Assembly (NCBI GenBank): GCA_019828565.1
Contig: JAHDYR010000003.1
Span: forward strand, 310,001 to 374,000
Reading direction: 5' to 3'
DNA from: Carpediemonas membranifera
Lineage: Eukaryota > Fornicata
Length of the DNA stretch: 64,000 nt
Part shown: one piece after another, positions 20,601 to 32,600 of the stretch
How the letters are laid out: each line of letters opens with the position of its first letter
Position numbering within the stretch: position 1 is the stretch's first letter
Notes under the pieces: generated by a model
What the model was told of the DNA's origin: nothing
Databases searched by the model: none
The model's input: only the letters and a program-made list of their open reading frames with translations
Program-made: the position numbers and the translations under genes

Positions 20601-23600
20601 CATGCCCTTGTCGTAGGCACATCCGTGGTATATTGCGTCGCCTGCATGAGCCAGTGATTGTGTCTTGGCGCTGTTGGTTAGGGCCCACGTGCCTTCGGCC
20701 ACCGTGACGATCACACTGGTGGAAATGTTGAACTCGAAGACGGCGTACGTATCTGCAGCCGGAACTGTCGGATCGAGGCAGGCGACAGCGAGAGTGTCCT
20801 CGTCGGGCGAGATGTCCATTGCTTTGCCGATGTATTGGTAGCCGGTTAACGTGACCGAGGTGACCGGGGTGAGGGTCGATCCATTAAACTGGTAAACAAA
20901 GACCTGCGCGCCGGCTGTCGTGTACGGTGCAAACTCTTGCGTGCTGACCGCCACCGTGGACTCACGGGCAGCAGCGTGCCAGCCGTACCCAACGGTCCCA
21001 GATTCAGCAAAGGAGTCGACCCACGCCCACTCGTCGAGGACGAGGCGGTAGAGGTGGATGGCGCCGGCCAGGAGGCTTCCATCGCTGGCAGTTGCGTGGT
21101 AGTCGCTGAGGATGATGTGGCTGTCGCCAACCCTCGTGCCAGTGAAGGAGAATGAGTCTGACGCGAGACTATCGTCAGGCGGCAGGATCTGCTGGACGAG
21201 CTCGAGACTCCACCGGTCATAGATCAGGGCCGCTCCCGTGGTCCGGCCAGGGTTGAGGTCGGTCCCGCCATAGCCGCCCACGATGATGTGCTCGTCCATG
21301 ATGATTGTCGTCAGACCGGTCGGCTTCGAATCGTTGTTGGGCAGTGGAACGAGAGTGCCAGACTCCACCCAGCCCGCGGCCTCTGAGTATGAGAAGAGCT
21401 CAATGGTCAGCTCGCTCGAGCGCAGCCGTCGAACCGTGGCCAGACCCTCGTGGACATCAAAAAAGCCTTGGTTTGATCCATCGACCTCGAAGCGTTTGCC
21501 CTCAAGTATTTCTACGCAAGCAGTCTGGCCCGAGTTAGTCTCGAGGCCGGCGGGGCAGGGGTGGCAGGCCATGGAGTTGGCCGCTGATACAGTACCCGTG
21601 GGGCAGGCGGTGCAGGCGGTGAGCGATGTAGTGTAGGAACCAGCCGGGCACTTCCTGGTAAAGATGTTGACTTTGCCAACTTCAGGCGCCGAGATTGCAA
21701 AGGCTCCGCCGTCCGAGGCAGATTTGATTGACGCGAATTGATCCATAGATCCTGGGAGAACAGACGTGGCGAAAGAGTCAACCCAACGGTACCCATTGGT
21801 GGCGTTGAGGGTAACCCAGTACATCTGGCCGCTCGAGTTGATGTCGCCCGGGTCTCCTGGTGCACCGATGGCGATGTTATCGGCGTCCAGTTGTGCGATT
21901 GAGGACCCGAACCCTGCGTCACTGTTCGACAGGTCGGGTCGGGTAATGAGGGTCTGTAGGGGGTAGCCGACGCCGTCGTTGAGGTAGACGTACACCGCGC
22001 CGTTGTGGATGCTGTTGCCCGAGTTGGAGGTGTCGTGGGGGCTGCCGACGAGGATGAGGTCGTCAGTGACGAGGAAGTCTGCAACAGCACTGTTTGGACC
22101 AATGCCGAGATTGACTGACGTGTCCTTGTCCGCGAAGTCTGGGTATACTGAAATCATCCCGATATTTGACGAACATACCATCATTCTGCCGTAAACTGCG
22201 AAATTGTAGCATGAGTCACCGAAGTCCTGCGTGTCGATGTCGCTGCCGTCAGCGAGGTCGTAGGTGTAAATAGATCCGCCGGACGAACTGGCTATGAGAG
22301 TGAAATCAGAGACGTCGATTTGCCATCCAAAGAAGAAGGTATCAGAAGTTGGCGCATCGATGAACTCAATATCTTCAAATATGAATCCGTATCTCCGGAT
22401 CACACCGACTCTACCCTCATCCAAGTTGTAGTACGGGTCACCAAACAGGATAAAATCGTCTGTCACAACGAGTCTGGATGCCTCAGCGGTCAGGGCGGCA
22501 ATCTGACTGAACTGCGTCCAAGTGTGGGTGAAGGGGTCGAATCTTGCCATAATAAGATCGCCTAGATCGGGCACTGTGGCCACTAGTAGGTCACTTAGAG
22601 CTAGACTCGACCCGACGCTGGTGGAGACGGTGAGGGTCTGCTTATCGAACAGATGCACACATTCATTGCCGCTGCTGCTGAGCGTAGTCCCAGCTGGGCA
22701 AGCGCTGCACTCGACAGCGCCGGCCTTGGACACCGTGGACGTCGGGCAGGCCGCGCATGTGTGGAATGAGTCTGAGTACGAGTTAGCAGGACAGAACACG
22801 GTGGCTACGAGCGCCGTGCCGGGAACGGTCGGGGATCCGGTGTTGGCAGGGGCGCCCATGACGACCGTGGACTCAGAGGCTGAGAGACTGGCCCCCAGCT
22901 GTGTGTCAAAGTTCACTAGGCCAGTAATGAGATAGTCGAGCATCCAAACGGTATTGTGCTTGCTAATCACACGAACTGCACCGTCTTCGGAGTTGTGGGA
23001 CGGGATGCCGGCAAACACGGCCCGACCTGACGCAGCAAGGGATACGGTCCCGCCGTCTGGGTCGGTCAGGGTCTGGCTGATGGTCCAGGAGGGCGAGGCT
23101 GTCGTCCCTTTGTTGACAAGGACCTCGATCGTGCTGGTCGCAGTATTTGCAGTAAAGATTGTGAGATCATCAAGCATCAGGACCGCGTCCGATCCATTGA
23201 CAGGAAGTGACCAAGTGCACGCGACACCAGTACAGGCGCTGGGCCAGGGGGTGACGAACAGGGTTGGGCCATCGCCCACAACAAAATAGTCGGCGTGCAC
23301 AGCGAGTGAATCGCCGATGAAAGCGGCGGATGATTCGTCCCACGTGTCTGCGACCGGGTCGTATTCAAAGAGGTCAGTAGTGGCGTAGTACGCGTTGAGA
23401 GCAGCAATGTTGCCATCGACGAGACCGACCTTGAAGCAGTCAGACGCACCGACGAAGGAGGAGTGCTGTGTGACTGACCGCGGGTCTAGGCGATAGATGA
23501 TAGTCCCAGCAAACCCGGCTACGAGTACGAGCCATTCGGAGTCGATAGCGACGTCTTGGACGCCAAACGCGGTTGTCAGCATGGTCATTTCGACCCATCC

Positions 23601-26600
23601 GGAGTCACCGCGGGTGAAGAGGTAGGCATCGACACTTCCACCAGCCAGGACGAGGTTATCGCCGTACGTCGCCGTGGCTGTGCCCCAGAACCCGGTTCCA
23701 GCACTGCTGCCGGCTGGTGCCACCGTAGCGGTCGTGAGATCATCGTGGGTCCCGGTCTGATCCGCGTCTACTTCCCTACCCGGCGGGGGCAGCTCACAGT
23801 AGCGGGAATATGACTTGGACCATTGGCCAGGGGGACAGGGTTCGCAGGTCCAGAAGGTCGAGTAGGTGCCGGCGGGACAGAGACGGATCTGGGCGATGGC
23901 GTCGTCGTCAGGCATGACAGGATAGAATATGGCATTGGAGAGCACCTCGATGGTCGCACCCGCATTGTTGTCAGTAACACGGCCAAAGTGGAAGTCTACG
24001 TATCGTCTGGTGCTGTTGTCAAAGGCCATGACTTCAAGGGATCCGGGTCTGTTTGCACCGTCAAGGAAGTCTGGAGAGCCCGAGGAGAAGAAGCCATTAG
24101 AGGCAGCAAGGGTCTGGCCGAAATTGGTCATGTCAGAATACATCGAGCGGATCCACGTGAGCTGGGTCCACTCGCTGGTGTCTGCGTCGAGTTCAAAGGC
24201 GACCACGGCGCCCTGGGCGGTGCCAAACATGTCGGCGTCGGGGTCAGAGATCAGGAGGAGGTCGTTGACGTCGTCGTAGGCCATGAATGACCCGAAGCTG
24301 ACAGTCGCCGTCGGCAGGGTGGCTGTGATGACCTGGGTGATCGTGCTCCAGTCGGACTCGTCGACGGCGAAGACAGTGTTCGCCCCGGGGGCGCCGATGA
24401 ACAGCGTGCCGCCGTGCTCGACCAGGCTTGTGCCGAGGGCGTCTGCCCCGCGGCCAGCTACTCCGTCCAAGGTGATGGTGGCGACCATAGTTGCTGATGA
24501 CTCTGTGAGCTCGTAAATGACGACCACACCGGCGCCATTGATGATGGAACTGCTGCCAACAGCCACGTCAGGGGCACCCACTGCGAGGTAGTTGCCCCAC
24601 AGCAGGAGAGTGTCGCCGAACGACGGCTCCGCTGGTAAGATACCCTTTGTTGCGATCTTGACAAAGGCAGTCTGAACTATCCGATAGATCTCGACCGTAT
24701 TGGAGGCTCCGACTACGAGGAATCCATCGTTCATGTCCATGGACTTGCCGAACTCCGCGTCCGACACTGTCATGGTCGCTACAGGGATCGAGGGGTCTGA
24801 GTATGAGTTCATCGTCGCTCTGATCGTGACTACATTGTCATCACTGGCCGGGGCGAAGTGGGTGGAAAGGGCAATGAAGTCATCGGTCGCGGCAATCGCA
24901 TAACCGAAGTATGAATCAGTCGAGCCGGAAAGGTCCCTATGCACAGACTTAAAGACTGTCGGGAACCTGCAGTAAGTGTCAGTGTTCTGGTTAAAAGGAC
25001 ATGACTCACAGCCGTAACGCCAACTCGCCATGTATCCATTACCCTTTGCCGAACAGGGTTGGAACATAACTGTGAGACCACCCGCGTCCGTGTTGAGGGC
25101 AGGGGCGCCTACAGCTAGGAACTGGGTGTTGGAAGCGACTGAGGTGCCGAATGATGTTGCGGTTGAGTCGGCTGAGTCGAGGGAATAGTGATAAGCCCAG
25201 TCGGACCCGTCGTAGGCGATGAAGTGGGCCCGGCCGACGCCGCTGTTGTAGTCAGGTGCCCCTACGACGATGGTGTCTTCCTCATCAATGGCGACCGAAG
25301 ACCCGAAGCCCTCTGACTCAGGATAGGGCGCGGTGAGCGTCGTGAGAGGAGTCCATGCCCCATCGACGAGGGTCAGGACCGTGGCCGACCCAGCTCCGGT
25401 GACGCCAAGCACTGTTGCTGTGGGAGCGCCAACGACGATGGTGGTTTCTGTCGCAGCAAGGGCCATGCCGAAGCTTCCGGACCCAGCGATGGTTTGTGAC
25501 TCAGTGACACTGCCTGTGAGCTCAGCGGTGTAGTTGAGGACGTATACCTTGCTGGTGAGCGGGTCGGATGCCACGATGAAGGACGCGCCAGGGGAGATGG
25601 CGACAGAAGCTCCGAACAGGTCCCCTGCTGCGGTCAGAGAGCTCGTGAACACGAACTGCGGCTCCCAGTGGGCTCCATTGAATGAGAATACGTCCACTTG
25701 GCCGGTCAGGGTGTCCGGAGTGCCCGAGACAATGACGACATCAGTCATGGCAATGGCCGAGCCAAAGGAAGTGGGTGGGCCAGCGAGGCCGGACGGCTCG
25801 AGGGCGTCGAGCTGGTCGAAGGACGCGTCTGCCCTAGAGTAAACATAAACTTTCGCCTCGGACGGCGACCCAACGGCAAGCCAGTGCTCGGAGACGTCGA
25901 ATGACGCGGTGTGGGCGGCGGGCGTGGCAAGCGCGGAAGAGCTAAGAACCATCCCAGCGTCTTCCCAGGCCTTGGTTGCGGAGGAGTAGGTGTACCGTTC
26001 CACATTCGGTGTCATGGTCTTTGTGCCATAAAGTGCGAAAACCTGGTCGCCCTGAATTCGGACGACCGTACCGAGCTCTCCGGCGACGATGGGGGGAGGG
26101 GCGCTGTGGCTCTCGGCAGTGTATGGAGCATCACATCCAGTCTGGTCGGTGTTGATGGTGTATCCAGCAGGGCAAGCGCGACACTCAGGCCAGCCAGCCT
26201 CAGAGTACATGCCGGCCGGGCAGGGCTCGCATAGGCGCCATGAGACGGGCTTCTGGCCAGCGGGGCATACTGCGCAGGTCACGTAGACGTTACCGGGTGA
26301 GCCAGTCGGGGTTGAGGAGTAGAACACGCAGGCGTCGCCCGCAGCGATAGCCTGGCCGACCTGCTCGTTTGCAGTGGGTGTTATAGCCGAGAACAGCCTG
26401 GACTCGGTCCATGCGGCCTCGACGCTGTTGTATTGGAAGGATACAAAAGTACCAGCCTGAGAGGCAATGCCGATGTCAGCATCAGAAGCACTGGCGAGCA
26501 GGGCGGTCTCGTCCAGCAGCATGGCAGTGGGGATCACGCCACCAGAGTATGAAACAGTCTCTTCCAGTGAGAAGGAGGGTATCATGGACAGGATCTGTAC

Positions 26601-29600
26601 CGCACCCGTGTATGAACCGACAGTCTGCCCAGGGCACCCGACCGCGACGAGGACTCCAGAGGTTGACTCCACCGCCGCAAGGGTCGACCCGAAACTAACT
26701 CCGGAAGAAGCAGAGGTGTAGGTGGCGAAATATGGCATGGCAGCGGCGATAGCGCTCCTCTCATATGCATAGACGGCGTCATTATTAGGTGCTCCGACAA
26801 AGAAGTAGTTGTCCGTCATCGCGATGGAGTAACCGAAACCAGAGGACGCTGGGCCAGTCACTTGGACTTGGGTGAGCCAGTCGGTGCCGTCGTGTTCGAA
26901 CAGAATGATTGCGTCAATGCTGTTTGAGATAATCAATAGAGTGTCATCAACAACAAGGTTAGCTCCAAATCCGGCCACGGCGCTGCTAAAGGTGCGATCC
27001 ACAGTGAATTCTGGTCCACTGGTGATGGCGTAGACCACTACAGATGAAGCAGACGCCCGTACTGCGAGCCATGAGCTGCAGATCGCAACAGCACTGCCGA
27101 ATAGTGTGCCTGCTTCATCCAACTCGAGCACCAGGTCAACAAAAGGATCGCCCAGCAGCCCCTGGACCTGGTAGACGTAGGCATAGCCTTCAGTCGACCC
27201 GATAGCGACGAGGTCCCCATTGGCAGAGAGGGTTATGCCGAATTTGTCATCGGAGGTGGAACCAGAGATTACTGCCGATAATACAGAGACTTGGAAAGCA
27301 GCGTCACGTGCCTTTGTGATCTGCTCGCCCACCTCGACCGAGGTACAGCTCATCCGGTGCTTTGGAGCGAATGAGTTGTCTGGGCATTCGGCACAAGAGT
27401 ACCATGTGTCAGCGTAGTGGGCGATCGGGCACAAGGCGTTGAGGGTGAGCACATAGGTGGTGCCAGCTCCTGCGATGTCGTTCATTCCCATGGTGAGTAT
27501 GATCTTATCGCCGATGGCCAGGAAGTCTCCCGTCATTGGGCTACTGGGGTGTGAGAATATGGCCGTCTGCGCATAGACATCGAGGCCTCCGCTCTGGGCG
27601 ATCGGGTCGAATAAGAGAACGCAGCCTGTGTCCGCACCTCGCTTGCAGCCAGACCAGCCAGCGGCAACGTGACCGTCGTGAATGGCGATGTTCGTGGGGA
27701 AACGCCCAGTATCTCTCGGATCGTTTGGTGTGATTGCCGCGGAGTTCAATACCCACTGGTTCGCGGTGAATACGTATGCATACATTGCACCGCCAACGTC
27801 TGGAACATCGGGTGCGCCAACGATCATCGTATTGCCCTCCAAGGCGATAGACTGGCCGAAGCTGCCAGCTCCGCCGAGCTCCTCGAGATCAGAGATGAGT
27901 GTGCCCCAGCTGCCAGCCTGCTTGGCGTCCGTTCGGACCGAACCGAAGTAGGGGAAGCCGACGGCGTACTTGTCTCCGTCGATCGCGGCCGACGTTGCCA
28001 CCCCTTGTCTTGTCGACGTCGTGTCTTGAGCCCAATATTGTGACCCAAGAGAGTACTTATAAACGTCGATCGTAGTAAACGATGAGGATGGGTCGTCACC
28101 ATTCTTGTCTACCACGAGAATGCTGTCTCCGCTGACGTCGACGAGCAGGGAGTAGGCACCGGCCATGACAACGACGCTGGGGTTGTAAAATTCCTTGCCT
28201 GACCTGGTGAAGACAACAACAGCGTATGAAGATGAATCAGGCTGGTATGCCGACGTCACAAGCCAGTCGTCTGCCAGCCCGATGTCAAATCCGAGATGCC
28301 AGGGCGTTGAGTCGCCGCTAAAGTCGTCTACGAGATAGGTACACGGGGTGGCCCAGTCTTCCGCCCAGAAGCATACAGCGACCGAGAATCCGGCAGATGC
28401 GTACGGTGTGCCGCTGACGATCATGTCGCCCTCGGTGGCTAGGCCCATCGTGTTGACTAGGCGCCCATGTACTGTGGGGGCTGTGTAGTTGGCGCAGGTC
28501 TGGCCGTCGCCCACAGTGTATGGGGGGCAGTCAGCGCAGGAGTACCATGTGTCTGCGTGCTGGCCAGCGGTGCAGGTGGGGTGGATGCACGTGATGGCTG
28601 TACTCTGGGCGTCGGTGGCGAACATCACGCCAGAGCCCATCGTACTGGCGGGCTGACCGAAGCCCATGCTGTCGACGAGACGTTCGCTCGGCGGGAGGAG
28701 AAAGCCAGCGTCACCCATCGAAGACGGCGTGGGTTCATATCCCGAGACGGTGAAGGCGCCTGTGTCGTGGCCGTAAAGGGAGTAGCTCGTGGCCGATGAG
28801 ACGACCTGGTCCCCAAAGGCCCCGAGAGCATCGCCATAAGCTGCGGTGACGGCGCTATCGATGATATATGCGTCATAAATAAAGTCATGGAAGTGAATAC
28901 GAATGACCTCGTCGCTCTCAGCCGTGAAGAGCTCGTCGTGGCTGATCACGGCGACTTCATGGCCAAAGGATGGATCAGTGCCGATGGCAGCTTGGCTAAC
29001 AGACCACGAGGGCGTGTCAAACATAAAAACTGATCCGGGGTTGGAGGATGGGGCTGTTCTGACAGCTACGGCAAAGGAGCCGTCCGACATGATCTTGACG
29101 TCGATGGAGGCTCCGAACCGTTCTGATGGGCTGGGCACCGTGGCTGACAGAGTATGGTCCGGTCCGGTGGGCCAGCCCGACGACGAGTCGAACTCGAATA
29201 CGAAGACGACACCCGCGCCGGGCTGTCCGTTAGCGGAAGAAGTGGGCGCGCCGACAAGAAGACTGTCCCCCGCAAGGGCTAGACTCCATCCAAAGCCGGT
29301 GCCTGCGTCGGCGGGGGTCAGGGAGGCGGTGAGGTCCAGGGTCGACCGGGAGTAGACGAGGACGAGGCCGTCGTCGAACTCGGAGGAGACGGCGAGCCAG
29401 TCGTCGTTGATGGTCACAGCGAGGCCGACACAGCCTGAGGCAGGCGGGGTGAGGGTCTCCGTGAGAGCCCAGGCGGTCCCGTCATACACGTGGAGGAAGA
29501 CGCTGCCAGTGTCGGTGCCACAGCCCTCAGTGTAGGAGACCGCGGCCATGGCGTCCTTGTACGTGGAGATCGCCGTGACCGCCACACCCGGGTCCACCGT

Positions 29601-32600
29601 GCTGACCGTGTATTCTGGGACACAGGCCGTGTGGTCAGTGTTCGAGGCATAGTGCGGCGGGCACTTAGTGCACAGCGCCTGGAGGCCAGGTGAGAAGTAC
29701 CCGTCGGGGCATGGCCTGTAGTACCCACCGGCGAGCAGCTCCTCGCCTGGGAGTGCGTCTGAGTACGTCGGCAGGAGAACACCCAGCTGGTTTGCATTGG
29801 CCGCGCTGTGGAATATAGGAAGGCCGTCCACGAGTGTGAACTTGCCGTTGTAGTCCGTGGTACCGATGGCGTTTGTCACCGTGGCCCTTGACCGGACATC
29901 GAGCAGGTTAGTACTTGACGAGAAGGTCTGGCCCGTTGAAGCCACGATGTATCTCTCGCCGTTGAAGTAGCTAAACGACAATGGCGGGGGTGAGATGGTA
30001 TCTTTCACGGCCAGCCGCGTTAACCCTCCATTTGGTTCTCTACACCTGCGATAAACGCCGTACTTGAGATCGGAAGCTTCCCAAGAGACGAACAACGTCT
30101 CTGTGGCTGGATCAGCGATGATTTGTGCGATCGCGGCGGTACCTACACCGGCGTATGGGTCGATCCTTTGGGCGACAGAGAGGGTGGCACTGGGTACCTT
30201 GAAACCTCCCAGAGCAAACACAACGCTCTGTCCGCTCCAAACACCGGAAGCGTAAAGATAGTCATTGTCAATGGCGATGTGAGTGCCAAAGGAGTCTGGG
30301 GAAGGCGCGGAGAGGCTCCCATCGTTTCTCAAGGAGGACTTGGTCCAGTCGACCGTGCTGTAGACGTCGACGGCCTCGCAGGCAGACCCGGGGGCACTCA
30401 CAGCCACGTAGTCCCCGTGTGTGGCGATGCTGTCACCGTACTCGCAGTTCGGGACGTACTTAAAGAATGACCGGACATAAACTGCGGAGTCGTGGGTCAA
30501 CTCGAAGATGGAGATGCCGTGGGCGACGCCCGAAGCCGTGGGCGACCCGACGATGACGTGGCCGGAATCGGTCACCGCGACGGCTGACCCAAAGACGCTG
30601 GAGCCGACAGAGTTTGGCTTGGTCAAGAACGGTCCATGGCCGTGGAGTCCTGTGAAGTCAACGTCGAACAGGGCGACTTTGGAAGACCCGTCGGAAGCAG
30701 CGAGGAGGTGGTTCTTGGCGGCCACATCCGCTGTGGAGAACCCAATGTCGGAGAGCTTCGGAGTCAGGTCAATTCCAGCAAGGGCGAGTCGCTTTCCATT
30801 CTCGATTGAGTCACCAAAGGGAATAGGTCTGCACGCGACATCAAACCCAGTAGAATACCAGCCAGCGGGGCAATGCTCGCAAGTCTGGAAGGAGGGGCTG
30901 AAGGCAGCGAAAGCAGGATTCTGTGGTACGGCTAGGTCGCCCTGACAAGCAGTGAATGTGTAGTAAACCATGCCTGGTGAGATCGCACCAGTAATGAAGA
31001 TAGCATTGTTGTTGATAGCAACAGAAACAACATAATCGCCCGCAGTCGATAACCCGGCGTATGGGGCGCCAAGACCGGAACTCAGGATGTCGGCCTCAGG
31101 GGTCTTGCCAGATAGATCAAACACGTAAACATCGTGTATGTGGGCAACCGCGCACTTTCCAGTGTTCTGGTCACAGTCGATAAGGACAGGGGGCGCTGTG
31201 TTGGACACCGCGACAGTCTGCTGCTGCAGGGCAGTGGGGTTGGCGGCAGTGTCGGCGGAGTCAAATAGGGAAAACGTGAGAATGCTCGTGACGGACAAAT
31301 CCACAACTAGAGTGTATGTGTCAGTTGCTGCCACGCCTTTCAAGTCGTTACTTCCAGATCGGGGATATGTGTGGACAAAACTAACGACGCCCGAGGTACC
31401 GGGATTAAAACTCGCCAGCGTGTACTTGTATACCTCTTGATCGATGAAGTTACATATGAACAAGTGATTCTCGGTCATAATCATTTGATAGCCAAACGAT
31501 GGGTCGACCGTTCCTCTCGTCTGCAACTTCGAGACGAAGTCAGCGCCATAGTACACGACGACGACGCTCTCACCGCTACTCACGGCAGTGGCAGCGAATA
31601 CAGGTTTGGATGGGTGGACAACGATAGCTTTCCCACCAAAGTTCGAGAGAGATCGGTCACTTGCAGCGATAGAGAGTAAAACAGCGGACAGGCTGTAGCG
31701 AATGTCGTAAATCTTGACGTAGCCATCATTAGGTGTGGAGGCATCAGTACCTACGACCGCGTAGAAGTCGCTGGCAGCCACTGCCGAACCGTACTTGTAA
31801 GCAACGCCTGCCGAACCCAAGAGAACTGTGAACGTCGGGGCGGGGTTGTTGATGAAGTCGTCAACGGTGTGGAGGTAGACTGCGCCAGCACTCGAGCTGA
31901 AGTCTGGGTCCCCTCTCATAAACAAGTTGCCGGAAACAGCAATGATGGGCGTAGTGGGTGTCATACTGACTCCTCCAGACTCCTGAATGGTGCTGCACTC
32001 GGTGATGTCCGCGAGGTTGGACACGCCGTTGGAGCAGGCAATGCACGGGTCGTCGTAAGTTGATGCTTCATAGGGCCCGACCATTTTGGACCCAGAGCGA
32101 CAAATCGGGACGGCCATGACGATCTCACTGCTGGGCTTTCCGAAGGCCACCCAGGAGTCCGTGGCAGTCACGACGGAGCCGATGTCCGCATGAGATGTCT
32201 GGACGAAATACGCCAAGGTTATGTAGATTTCCCTGGTATTGTGCTCACCGATGGAGGCAAAGTAGGTCTCGGACCTTCCTAAGCCGGCCGAGGCACCTAC
32301 AGCGTAAGAGCAACTTGGGGAGAGGCCAGTGCCGGTGCGGACAATAGTGGTGGTTCCATCGAAACCAGAGGAGAATTCGAGATCCATCGATAAAACACGA
32401 ACAGCGAAGTTGGTGCCGTCAGTTATGGTGGCGAGCACGGCATACTCACATGCGTCCATGCTTACAACTTCGGCAGGGGTGCCATCAGGCATAACCAGAG
32501 CGAGGTGGGTGTCAAGGACGCCGTCGAAGGTGTATGAATCAATGTAGCCGCCACTGCTGAGCCAGCTGAAGAGGATATGAGTGTTGGAGATGGCTATGTC